Shown: positions 26,849-38,927 of the stretch, in pieces | Numbering within the stretch: the first letter of the stretch is position 1 | Layout of the letters: the number at the start of each line of letters is the position of its first letter | Origin: Kudoa neothunni | Taxonomy: Eukaryota; Cnidaria | DNA: 64,000 bases | Assembly: GCA_964304625.1 (NCBI GenBank) | Contig: OZ199838.1 | Span: 2,604,001-2,668,000, forward strand | Direction: 5' to 3' | Program-made: the position numbers and the translations under genes | Notes under the pieces: generated by a model | Told to the model about the DNA's origin: nothing | The model's database searches: none | The model's input: the letters and a program-made list of their open reading frames with translations, nothing else

Positions 26849-29800
26849 CACGTAAAGCAGCACCTGATTAGGAACGAGTTAGGAATCGTTATACATCGTT
26901 AAATCAATAATTCGTTTATAACCTTTCCGTGGGGTTTAAAATAATTTTTTTAAATATTGAATTTTATGGCTTTATTTTATTTATAATCTTGCTCATTATT
27001 GGTAACAATAAAACAACAAAACAAACGTATCAAGTGTTCGTTACAAGTCGCTTCTAATCCCCTAAAAAAATATTTGATTCAAACCTTATTCAGTGACTTA
27101 TGAGTCGTGCGTAATCAAAATCTTTACGCAGGGACCACAACTAGGTACAACACATAATTTTGCATAGGCGAGAAAAATAGGTATGTTTTGACCAATCAGC
27201 ATACTTATTAAATTTAATATTTGAAGTAATTTTGAATGCAACATGATTTAAAATTTGACGATTTCCCAAAAATCTATTATGTGAAATATTCGACCTCTTT
27301 ATAAAACTATAAACCAATTAGAGATATAGGTATTGATGCGAGACATCATAAGGAATTCATTAGCTTAACTAATTGAAACTTGTTGAGAATCCTCTATTTT
27401 TTGCATTCATCAATTCAATCCATTCTTTCAATGTTATTTCAATTTTACATTTTCTCCCGCGAGTTTTTCTTAGTTTGAACAGTAAAATAGTTGAATAAAC
27501 TAATCTGTATGTTTATAATAGTGTTCGGGGCAGGTCTTGTTTTTATTTCAAAGTCTTTCATTGTTTCAAATTTAGCGGTGGATTTACTCCCAACTTTTTG
27601 ATAATATTTCATTAATTCAACTTCTGGGGTAGACTTAGAATTGATCTACCGCCTGTTGACGAATAAGTCATAATCTTCATCATTATTGAAAAAATCATTA
27701 CACACGACACATAAAATGCATAAAAACTATTGATAACGTAATTTTACTAATGTCAAATTGAAGTAATATGTTTTTATAATATATAGTTTACAGAAAGTAA
27801 GTTAAATTTTCTAGAAATTGATTAATTTAAGTTTTTTTGCGATATTACTCAAGACCCATTAGTTACTGTACAACGCATTGTTTCCTCCGGTTTGGTCATT
27901 TTTGTCTTTATAAATTATGTTAAATTAATAAAATTGGGTGAATTCTAATTTGTTGAATTAATCATTGAATATAAAGTATATTAACATTGAATGTGGTTAT
28001 TTGTTTGAATGATAATTAATACTCCGATGTCACTAGCTTTGTCTATATTTAATTATTATTGAACCTTCAAAAGCGGGATGACGAAATAAAATTAATTAAA
28101 TATAGCAGATTCTAAAAAATTATGTCTGTAAACAGCTCGTAAGTAAGAGTTGCTGAGGTTTAAAAATTTTTCTGGAAACCAAACAATTATAAAAATTATA
28201 TAAATATAAAAAAATAATGAATTTTTTTAATGTGAAACATGGAATTGATTCAAGTTTGATACAGGTTTTTCCCTGTGAGGTAACAAATAAATCAGGCACG
28301 TGACATCAGAGTATGCAGTACATACCCTGTGAGGTACAAAATGAAATAAAATTTTCTTATAAACATTGTTTTTCTTTTCTTTTATTTAATATTGTTATAT
28401 TGATTAATTTTTGTATTTTTCATAAAATGATAAAATTTTGGTAATTTTTTGTTAGCATAAGCACAACTTGGCACTGCTACCAGGCCATCCTATTAATTCT
28501 ACAGACCTACCCAAAGTTAGGACATATCGCAAGCGCATTCGAGTTTTATAGGGGATACCGTGGGCTGGGTCTGGTCCACGTGCCGTACTTTGGTGGCCCA
28601 GGTTTTGGAGTAAATTTTACCGTGCCAATAACCTCTGCCTTTTCTAAACGTTTATAATATACACTTCGCATATTCATGTTTTTTTATTCTATATCAAAAC
28701 CAAATGATTAATTCTCTTATATTTAGCTTAAATATTTTAAAAGGTATAATTTTTCTAATAGCATGAGATAAATAATGAAAAATTATTTGTGTTAAAAAAT
28801 TGTAATAGTAAAATAGTTTTGGGTAGAAAAAAATTTGTTTTTCATATTAAAGATAACATTATTGAATATTTTCTTATTATATTATTCGAGTTATATTAAA
28901 TTAGATTTATGACACACTATGTAACATCAAGTTATCGTATTATTTTTCGTTGCGATCATTCATTCTTTCCTTAATAGAAACTAACGCTTCAATAATATTT
29001 TTTAACTGTTTATGTTAACTTTTTTGTATATTGTAAAATATTACAAATAAACAAAATTAAAACCACTAATTTGCCTGTTTTGTCGATAGAACACAATATC
29101 ATGAATATTTATGTACTAATTTATTATACTGAAAATTAAATAAAGTCATCATCTGAATAAATTATTTTTAAATTCCAAAAATATTGAAGAGCACTAATGT
29201 TAAATCATAGCGTGATATATCGGGAAAATTTTGTATATATGTTACATCAAAATTTATTGAATTTACAAAAAACCATATCAAAACGTTTGTTCGCATGTTT
29301 TATGGTTTTATAGTTTTATGAATCGAAAGCAGTTGAAAAAAACATATTGTGCGTTTGGCGCTCGAACATAGGAATGAAAAATTAACAAACACTAGTACAG
29401 TAAATTCTCGTCTTGATACCGCGGAACTTGGTATGCGTAATTCGTTATATAGTATCTAATGGTTGCTAATTTTATCTTGTTAGGAAGAAAATAATAATAA
29501 TGCATAAAGAACGAAACCTATTTTTTCGGTAGAACCTTATTTAAACATTAAAAAGTGGAAAAATTTATGTTCTTGCCATTTCGTGACTCCAATAGTTGAT
29601 TCTTTTACGTTAATCTTCAAAATGCTTTAAAAAGATATCGAAAATGACTCGTTCTCAGAGAAGTACAAGTATTGAAAGTAAATCAAACCTACAATGCAAT
29701 GGATAGTCGCGGACAGGATTCCAAATCGTGAGTCATAGCCTTAAGGCAGCGTTGCTAACTCGATTCGCTGTTGATTGTGCATATGTTAACTTTCGTTGCA

Positions 29801-30566
29801 ATCCATATAGCAAGGATCGTAGTATTCGACGTTTATTTTTAAAAAACTCAAGGACTTAAATCGGGTTTTGTCGATTTAAATTGTAAAAAAAACGATCTCT
29901 CCTTATAACCAATCATTATGCCCTACCTAAAAAATGGAAAACCCACAAAATTAACGAATATTTTCAAAAAAATAATTATTTGTATTTTTTAGGCATGTGC
30001 AAGTCTCGATATTGAGTAACTTTTTGGGACCACGGAAAATTTACGAAATGCCAAAAATTTACCCTGATTCTGTGAAATTCAAAGAAATTTTTCTTTAGGT
30101 GAAGCCTTCTCTCCACACCTATTGATTTCATCATTTAAACGGATCTATGTGTAATAAATATATTAAGCAAAAACTTAATTCAAAATATATCATTGGAAAA
30201 AACATATCACAAAATGGTTAGTGTTAAAATTCTTATTCCATTAATATAAATTTATTCAAATTTGGACTAAATGAGTGTATCTAAATAGAAGGAACTAGTA
30301 AACGTCGAGAAATAAAGAGATCTAATCTCAATTAGGATATAGAGGTATATATATATATGAGTACCAAACACGCTTATATAGAGCAGGATTAGTTAAAAAT
30401 TTTAAGTAAATTATATTTTTTAAGGGATAAGGTAAAAATGAATATGGTAGCGTTAATTTACTTTTTTATCAGTTTTAAATATTGACATTTGGTAAAATTT
30501 CGATAAATCACTCATCTAACAAAGAGAAAATCTAATAAACTTCTAATAAAATAACTATTCATAGTC
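26849..30566. other. intergenic, possible repeat fragments
   Basis: No exon found. A GC-richer block at about 28450-28620 looks unlike its surroundings and may be a short interspersed element. A motif near 29397 (tacagtaaattctcg) resembles a pogo/Tigger terminal repeat, but I found no partner end. Confidence 0.4.
28450..28620. repeat. possible short interspersed or low-copy repeat
   Basis: A roughly 170-bp block with clearly higher GC than its flanks. It has CA/CC-rich words loosely echoed near 63640-63710. There is no open frame and no convincing tRNA-like head, so this is a composition-based guess. Confidence 0.2.
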
Positions 30567-33500
30567 TTATCTATTTGGTCCCATTTCAAAAACAAATAGC
30601 GAATTTCGACCACCGAGGCAAAAACTTCTCTTGTAACTGCAGCGTCCTAGCTGGTTAGTCAAACAAAACCTTGATGGAACAAAAAGCATTTGTCCATGTC
30701 TTAGATTAGAACCAAAGCAACCCCCTATTGAAAAATTAAAACATAAAATCGGAATAGTTTGATAAGGAAATTGTGATATATAGTATATACCATTGCTTGT
30801 GACTCCAAAGCTAGATAGTTTGTGTCGTTTTGCTTCACCGGCACAATTACAAGCAAGATATTGGATTTCACTTTTAGTCATGTTGCAGTTATCCTTGCAA
30901 ACATCCCCACCAATTTCAAATGGGAAATCAAATGATGTCGAGTTGTCAACACATCCAACGCTACGAAAATCGGTTTCCGGGCAAACTAAAATCAACTATT
31001 ATTATACCGCATTTTGAGAAGAAATACAATTTATTCGGATGTGAGTTGGTAGGGGACCATTTGAACTTGAAGCACCTCCCCCACCTTTTAATTCTTGAAC
31101 ATTGATCACTGGTTTGAATACTGGACTGAAAATTGTTGGTGGAGAGGACGCATTACCAACTGCACCGCTTCCAACCACTTGCACAGTGTTATTTATATTG
31201 TGAACGTGTTGAATTGGCTGACCTGCTGTCTGATTGATTTGATTATTAATCAAATTTTTATTTTCATTTCTATGGAATTGAGTGAGGGTATTGCCAGAAT
31301 TATAAAAATTCTGTTCGTTGAATCCCATTATGATTGGCCACCGTGAACGTGGTGTAGTTGTTTTTATTGGATCTGTCACTGGAGCACTAACTGAAGGTGG
31401 AGTAGTAAATTCTTCTGGTGGCGGACTCAAGTTAGTTTCTGAAGTAGTCGAAGCTGGTGTTGTTTCAATTTCTGGAGTTGAAATAGATGGAGTAGTCGAC
31501 GGAGATGTCTCAACTATTTGTGGTGAAGTAATGGGTGCAGGTGTTGTCTCAACTATTTGTGGTGAAGTAATGGGTGCAGGTGTTGTCTCAACTATTTGTG
31601 GTGAAGTAATGGGTGCAGGTGTTGTCTCAACTATTTGTGGTGAAGTAATGGGTGCAGGTGTTGTCTCAACTATTTGTGGTGAAGTAATGGGTGCAGGTGT
31701 TGTCTCAACTATTTGTGGTGAAGTAATGGGTGCAGGTGTTGTCTCAACTATTTGTGGTGAAGTAATGGGTGCAGGTGTTGTCTCAACTATTTGTGGTGAA
31801 GTTATGGGTGCAGGTGTTGTCTCAACTATTTGTGGTGAAGTAATGGGTTCAGGTGTTGTTTCAATTTCGGGAGCTGGTGTTGTCGAAGCGGGCGTTGTTT
31901 CAACTTCAGGAGTGGTGGTGGCTTGTGTGGTTTCCACGTCCAATTTGAGTTTCAAATCGTTTACATATATAACGTCATTTTCGGAAACTACGTCAGTTTC
32001 TGTATTCACGTTAGTTACAGAAATATCTTTTATTAATTTTCCTATTCGGCCCGCCATTTGGCACAATTCATTGAACGATGTGATATAAAACTCAGTGGAT
32101 TTATCTGATGAAACCATATCGATTAAATTTCGGTCGACTCTATTTGATATTCCAACAGAAAAAAATAGTATTCGACTTAATTTCAAAGATTTCATTGATT
32201 CATAAATGACCTTTTGATCTCCACAATTTGTTTTGAAATCGGTTATATGGAGAATGACCTAGATGAGCGTGTAAGAGATTGAAACGTGAGGAATACCTTT
32301 TTAGACATTGGTCTCATCTTTGAGTTGAGTATGTTAGACGAAATAAGATTAAATGCACTTTCAACACACGTCTTGTCATCTAAATCATACAATAATTACA
32401 TTTGAATATCACATAAAAAGTTCTATTTGTTTAATTCCAAAATTTATGTATTTAATAAATTCATAAATTCAACGACGTGGCATTTAAATCCAATTTGTTT
32501 TATTACATTAATTACTTTCTTCCTTTATCCTTACTTATTTTAATATAAATTTGATATTGCCGATTATATTAACAATATTAAAAATTTATTTTCAAATTCA
32601 CATGTGGCAATGATTTTATTATGCTACCACAACTCATAATACATCTTCCATATTTAATATTTTATAAAAATTAACCACCCCTCTGAAATGCTTTACAAAA
32701 GAATATTCAACATAAGTCTAATTTAATTGGGAGAAAAATTTTATCAGACAAGTTTTTGTTAGGTATAAACAACTTAATAAGAAAACAATATTTAAAAATT
32801 TCTTCCTTCTAATTTTAATATTTAGAGCTCATCAAAATGAATCAAATTTTACATATTTACTTAGAAATTGTTTGTACATTATAGTAGAAGCGTAATGTCT
32901 TCTTAGATTGAATTTAGCGGAAATTTTGTTAAAAATAACGTATTTTATTTTTTAGATAAAACAAATTTTCATAGGCACTTGTTAAAGAAGAATGAATAAA
33001 ACAACATTCAGTTTCATATATATAACAAGGATCGATGTCCAAATCTTTGAATAAAATTAATCAATCCAAAATTGATCGATAGATTGATTAAATTAATGCA
33101 AATAGAAACAGTTAGAATATTAATTCATTAAATAAAATTAAAAAAATAATAATGAATTACACTAAGAAATCAATAAGTATTTATTTTATACTTTTATTAT
33201 ATAAGGATCATAAACTTTACTCTATAATAAAATTAGTTTATATTTGGTTAGTTTTAAAAATTATATTATTCGATAAGTGAGAAATTTAAAGATACCGTCT
33301 CTTCATTCAATATTCCACAATATAGAAAATATTTTAATAACGCTTAAACAAAGGGTATGTAACAGTGTGGTAATAATTAACTCGATTTGTTTGTTTATTG
33401 CACAAAGCTATTGTATGTATTACCTTGATTGGGAATAGTTTCATCATGTATTCTAGTTAAAGCTCCCCTGAAATCAACCGCTTCCTCAGAATTCAAATTC

Positions 33501-36500
33501 CAGACAATTTTTGCTTGAGTACCGTACACCACAAAAGAGATATGTATTTTATCCTTTTTGGGTTGAAGAAATTCATATAATGCTCTCATAAAACATATAA
33601 TTTCTCCTATAATATCCGATTCTGGTCCATGGGCATTGAGAACTATTATCAAATCGATAACAGTTTTGGTGAGTATGCTAGATATATCATGCCAATCAAT
33701 CAATCAATCAGTCAATAACATATAATATAATATAAAATCATTCAAAATAAACTTACTCAACTTCTCTTGTAACGTTTTCTTGGACCGTGATAGTCTTATT
33801 TTTGTATTGATTAATTAGGAAAGTGGAGTTGATGACATATTTCTCTTTATCAGCTCTAATTTCCACCTGGTTGTCTGCCAATCGGTTCAATATGCTAATT
33901 AGTGTATTGATATCTTCGGATTTGAAGAAATTTCCGGCTGAAGAGGCTATTTCTATCATATTTATTTCATTGATATTGGTTCCAAACCCAACAGTTGAAA
34001 TTGTCATTGGCAGATTTTTGGTGTAGTTGGCGGTAGTGATAAGATATTTGTAGTCACAATTAGTTTCTCCACTTCCAAATAGAATGAACAACTTGACAGA
34101 TAATAAAATGATTCATATTGTTAGATAACTAATCCAATTATTTACTTTGTATGCGTTAGGTCTCGCTTCAGTAGGTTGCAATATTTTGCCTGTTCCCTCA
34201 TGGAATCCTTTATAAATACAAGATTGTGGAGCTAGATATTATTTATCAAACATTTTGTTAGTATTTTTTAATGTAATTATTAACAAAATAAAATTTAAAC
34301 AACAATTTTTAACCTATCCCAATGGAGAGACGTATATAAGAGCATACATTTGGAAATAGACATAGAAATCAGTTTGATTTCCATCGCTCTAGTGTCCACA
34401 CACTCCAGCCCATACGAGTACACCCAATGAACAAATGCTTCGCTTGAAACAGTGATCAGTGCTATTCGAATACCTTTGTTTCCCATTTTGAGGTTATTGT
34501 ACATAGTGGTAAGTGTTGACTTCATATTTTCCAGGTCGGTATCGGTAGTTTGATCGCTGACATCCATGATTACAACAATATCCAATGCAGCCTTGGTTTC
34601 ATTACCAAAACCTTCACTAAACAACCATTAACACACTTAATTGAAATATGAATCAATAGTCAACTTACTTGTCGGATGGTTTGATTTCATCGCCTGGTTG
34701 AGGAACATATTTGTCGAATTTTCCTAAATTAAATCATGAAACAAATCTCAACGCTAGGTTTATTTCAACCAGTAGTGATAATAGTGTATATCTTTAGATA
34801 GATCTCGGTAATTGAAACATAGGCGATGGAAGTGAAGATGTAATGATCTTTGGTTGATGTTGTTCCCGCCAAATCAACTTCGTCATTAATGGTTTTTCCA
34901 CCAAGTGCAATCGTGAACATTTGTATTCCTCTGATTTTAATTTTGCTGGCGTAATATTTTATTCCTTGAATACCATTACATTGTTCAGGTGAAAACGGTA
35001 TTGTGATTGTGATCTAAAAATTTTACGTAGAATTTAAATTAGAATTAAATTACATATATCAATGGTAAAAAAAATACTCTAGGTATGTTTGGTCTTTTGA
35101 AGGAGGGATTAAAAAGTACTTCGTTCGTGTTTTTCAAAGCTATACTGAGGCAACTTTGGCAATCTAATTTGTATTTTAATGAGAAAATTCAACGCAACAG
35201 TCCATACATAATGTAAAATATAATTAAATATGTAATTTGTATTGTTATTTAATAATGACAATAAAAAACAATAATTGCGTCATATTTTAAACAATTATAT
35301 GTATATAATCAAATTGTTTATATCATTTTTTTCGTCTTATAGATTAGCACCGTACTCCTCTATTTGAGATATTATATTCTTATGTGGCCTTACAAGAATC
35401 TCTATAATTGGAGTACAACAATGTATGCTATAAGCAATTCTGAGGACAAAATTATTGTGGGTGCAGTACCCATTCCATACATTGTATATACTTGCGGCTT
35501 GTAGGCACGCGATTTCAGGTAAATTTATATTACTCACCATCATATTTTGTATGTAACAATAATGATTGCATGCGTGGATTAATCATTCCTGGCGGATTTT
35601 ATGAAAAATTTTGATTGTTATAAAAAACGAACAAACTATAATACATCGAAATTATATGGATTTTTTCGAATAAAATTTATTTATCCAAAATTAAAAGATA
35701 AAGGTTAATGGTTTACTTTAAATAATACTGAACAATGATTAAAATTACTTACTTACACGTGAGTATTTTTAATTCATTTATGATATATTTTTAGTAAATT
35801 ACTTGTATCGATAACTATTGCTGATAATTCAGCAGTAGCATCGCGAATATTAAACGAAGCATTGTAATGAAAGTAGTAGGAGGGATTGAATGTGTTTGAG
35901 TAAGTTGCAAACGAGAATTTTGTTCCCCGATGGTTAGTGTAAAATTTTTGCATAAAATTTAGAGTTGCATTCAAGATTGTGCGGAAAACTTCCGGATCAA
36001 TATGGCAGGAATTTTCAATCACTATAACGATATCATATCCAGCGTTTGGAACATATTCTTTGTGTTCATAACGTCTATAAGAGTTAAATTCAACAAAAGT
36101 AATTAAATTAAAATGACTGATATTACTCTTTGACTTCTTTGGTAATTGTTTCTGTGATTGTTTCTTTATCCGCTTCTGTTACAGCCAATTTAACATTTAT
36201 TTTTTCAGTTTTTTTTCTCGAATTCTGCTTGATCTTTACGGTGGAAAAATAACATAATATTCTCAATTATTCAAACCTACATTTCAATTTCATTCTAATA
36301 ATATTTTGCACTTCTGCGGCAGTAGACGAAGGATCGGTCAACTCCACATAGTCGTATCCCTCACTGGTGATTATCCTGAATTCTTCGGAGCTGATACCCA
36401 CGCCAACTCCAACACTAAGAACAATCACGTTTTCTTCCCGATATTGGGTGGCCACTTCCATCAAATCATTAGATGACGAACTTGGGCATTGTTGGTTGGT

Positions 36501-38167
36501 TGCAGTCAGCAATAATAGGTACTAAATCCAACAAGTTCAAAATCATTATTGTATCCCTCCACATATTAAATTAATAAATAAAAACAATCGAATGTACTTG
36601 GGCTGTATATTTATAGGTTTTGAGAGTCAAAAACGCATCATTCAATACTGTACGCATCGCTCCTGCAATGCAAGCCTCATTGCCTACAAATAAAAAATTC
36701 AATACATTTAATTTAGGTCTGATGGAACTTTTAAATAATTTAAATTAAAAATTAATTTAAGTAAGTAATTAGATTTAAATAAATAACGATGAAATAAATT
36801 TATTGTTATTTAATTGAATACTAGTATAATGTAACTTATATTGGATTAGTAGGCGGACAAAATTTATTAATTTTCTAAGAAACTACTGCGTAAATATACT
36901 CGAATCTTTAGTAAGAAGATTAATCTGATTGATAGCGGCATCCTCGTTGGTCACAAATGAGGGATTGTCAAAGTCCCACAATAGCTTGGCGGTGCTACCA
37001 AAAGTGGCCACCACTATTTTATATTTGATAATTCGAGATTTAAGTTCTTGAATCAGCTGCGAAGCTACAGATTTAATCATTAGGAAACTTTGATCTGATG
37101 TTATTCCCGCCGTATTCATTAGAATCACATATCTTAATTCCATTTGTTTTCTGATTTCATTAGCTTGTGGCCCTGATTGGAATATTTCGCTTTATAGTAA
37201 AGACAATTGAAAATTTGATAAAATCATTAAGATACCCTCTTTTTTGTTTGTTTTTCTTATTCAAAATTTGTATACCATTTGTACTATCTAAATAATTAAT
37301 TCTCTGAACATCCTCATCTATATTTCAAAAATACGAATAAATATTTTTTCCATTATATCCTTCATATATCCAGCCATATCAACGACATCAATTATATGCA
37401 AAAAGTTAATTCCACCGGATGCGAGCCCAACCAATGAATCACATATTCCAGCAGGTCCGATACCCACTACAATTAAGGTGGCTCCCTCATTCTTGAGCCG
37501 AGCTGATCCAAGCCATGCTTTATTTTGTTGCGAACAAGTATTCTCACCGGTTGTCAACAACAAAACAATCTACATCAACATCCGCGTTAAATATTATGTG
37601 AGGATTTCTCATCAATGAGCAACCAAACCAGTTGTTATAACAAAAAGTTGATATAATCACCTTTTTGTTATTATTTTTGATGCTGTTCTTGTTTCCATCG
37701 AACAATTCTGCTTTGGAATGCATTAATGCCTGAGCAATACAAATGTCTCCTCCACCTATGACAAACAGAAATAATATAAATAACCTCAAACACAAATTCG
37801 TACCGATTGTCGGTCGCGTATATCTCATAAGAGTTCCTTGTATGGATGTGTATTTGGCTGATTGTGTAGAATTAAGTCCCCATAATTGGTGCGGTATGGC
37901 ATTGAAAAATGTTAATGAAGATCTTCGTTCTACACCATTTCCATGGAAGTTTACTAAAATATGATTGACGGACTTTTTCAGCAACTCAAACAAATCATCT
38001 GGCACATAGTTTGAACTATCAACAAGGATGTGCAGATCGGATTTGAACGAACGAATAGATCTGTATCCAAATGATATCAAACATCATCTCTCCTCAAAAT
38101 AAAATATACTTTTCGTTGATGAAGCTTTCATCAAGGCCTTTAACTGGTGGAATTGGAATATAGGTCC
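30567..38167 (-). CDS. multi-vWA-domain protein with Thr/Pro repeat and Cys-rich tail (5' end unresolved)
   Basis: Probably an extracellular adhesive or matrix protein. From the 5' side I read five vWA domains. They lie at about 38050-37330 (starts DLHILVDSSN), 37140-36290 (YVILMNTAG), 36040-34800 (YDIVIVIENS), 34590-33840 (LDIVVIMDVSD) and 33660-32000 (LIIVLNAHG). Each is split the same way: a first exon, a short Cys/Ala exon, then a third exon with the central beta strand (LLLTTGENTC, LFILFGSGETNC). Linkers resemble YVPxPxxxxPSD. Then come a 13-residue tandem repeat (ETTPAPITSPQIV), a Gly/Asn-rich stretch and a Cys-rich tail ending at 30567. The metal-site DxSxS motif is incomplete in every domain. 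The first exon and signal peptide were not found. It may be two genes, or continuous with the gene upstream. Confidence 0.65.
31522..31863. repeat. 39-bp coding tandem repeat, about nine copies
   Basis: Units begin at 31522, 31561, 31600, 31639, 31678, 31717, 31756, 31795 and 31834. The first seven are identical by eye. The eighth has one A-to-T change and the ninth diverges at its end. On the coding (minus) strand each unit encodes a 13-residue Thr/Pro block (ETTPAPITSPQIV), suggesting an O-glycosylated stalk. Because 39 is a multiple of 3, the antisense strand also stays open for 256 codons, which I regard as a by-product. Confidence 0.95.
35337..35543 (-). other. open stretch inside an intron of the multi-vWA gene
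   Basis: A 68-codon Cys-containing frame (NLPEIACLQAAS, CTHNNFVLRIAY) starts with ATG and ends in a stop. It lies between the first and second exons of the third vWA domain. Its composition is more protein-like than the surrounding intron. It could be a relic exon or a small nested gene; I see no homology. Confidence 0.2.
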
Positions 38168-38927
38168 CTATCACTATAATACGTAAGTTAGAGACAAATT
38201 TTTTTATATCTGTTTATGGATTCATATGCCGGTTATTGACTAAGTAAACCAATATTTTAAAAATATAATCATAAATTTCAATTGTAACTATTAACTTGAT
38301 TTTAAATTATTAAAACATCAATAAAAAGTAATATAATATCAGTTAAAATAAATAATCAAATATTAATAACACAATAAAAAGATAATATTAGAGAAAAGTG
38401 TGAATTATAATAAAAAATAAAGATTCTAAAAACAAATAATAAATTTTAAATTAATCCATTTTATCATCATTCAATGTATAAATTAAATTTTTTAAGTATT
38501 GATTTCTTATGTTTTAATCGGATAGATTCGAGCCCTAAATACGGAAGCTGGGTCCTCAAATCACGTTAAACCGCCTGTTAACTTAAAATTAAGCAATAAG
38601 ATTTAATGGATAACTTGAAATTGTACGTTTTCTAATTATTTAAAACATTTATGTTTATATTTGGGGCCATATAGTTGTTTTGAGGAAAAATTGTATGAAA
38701 ATGTGCCCAATACAGAGATATTACTATAAGCAATAAAAATTCATCACCGTAAGTTATGATCGAGTTATCCTGTTATCGCTATTGGTATGATCTCCCTTAA
38801 ATGATCTTTATTCTAATTGCGCTTATCACAGACGTTAACAATATGGACTTAAACAACAAAATTAATATATTTTCTAATCTGGATTAATGGAAAGGATTCG
38901 TAAATTTCTTTATTTTAAATACATGTT

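Noticed and set aside
29397-29425. pogo/Tigger-like terminal motif
   Set aside because: No inverted partner end or transposase remnant was found within several kilobases.
31318-32088. 256-codon plus-strand open frame with repeated VSTICGEVMGAG
   Set aside because: It is the antisense of the Thr/Pro repeat of a well-supported minus-strand gene. It stays open because the repeat unit is a multiple of three.
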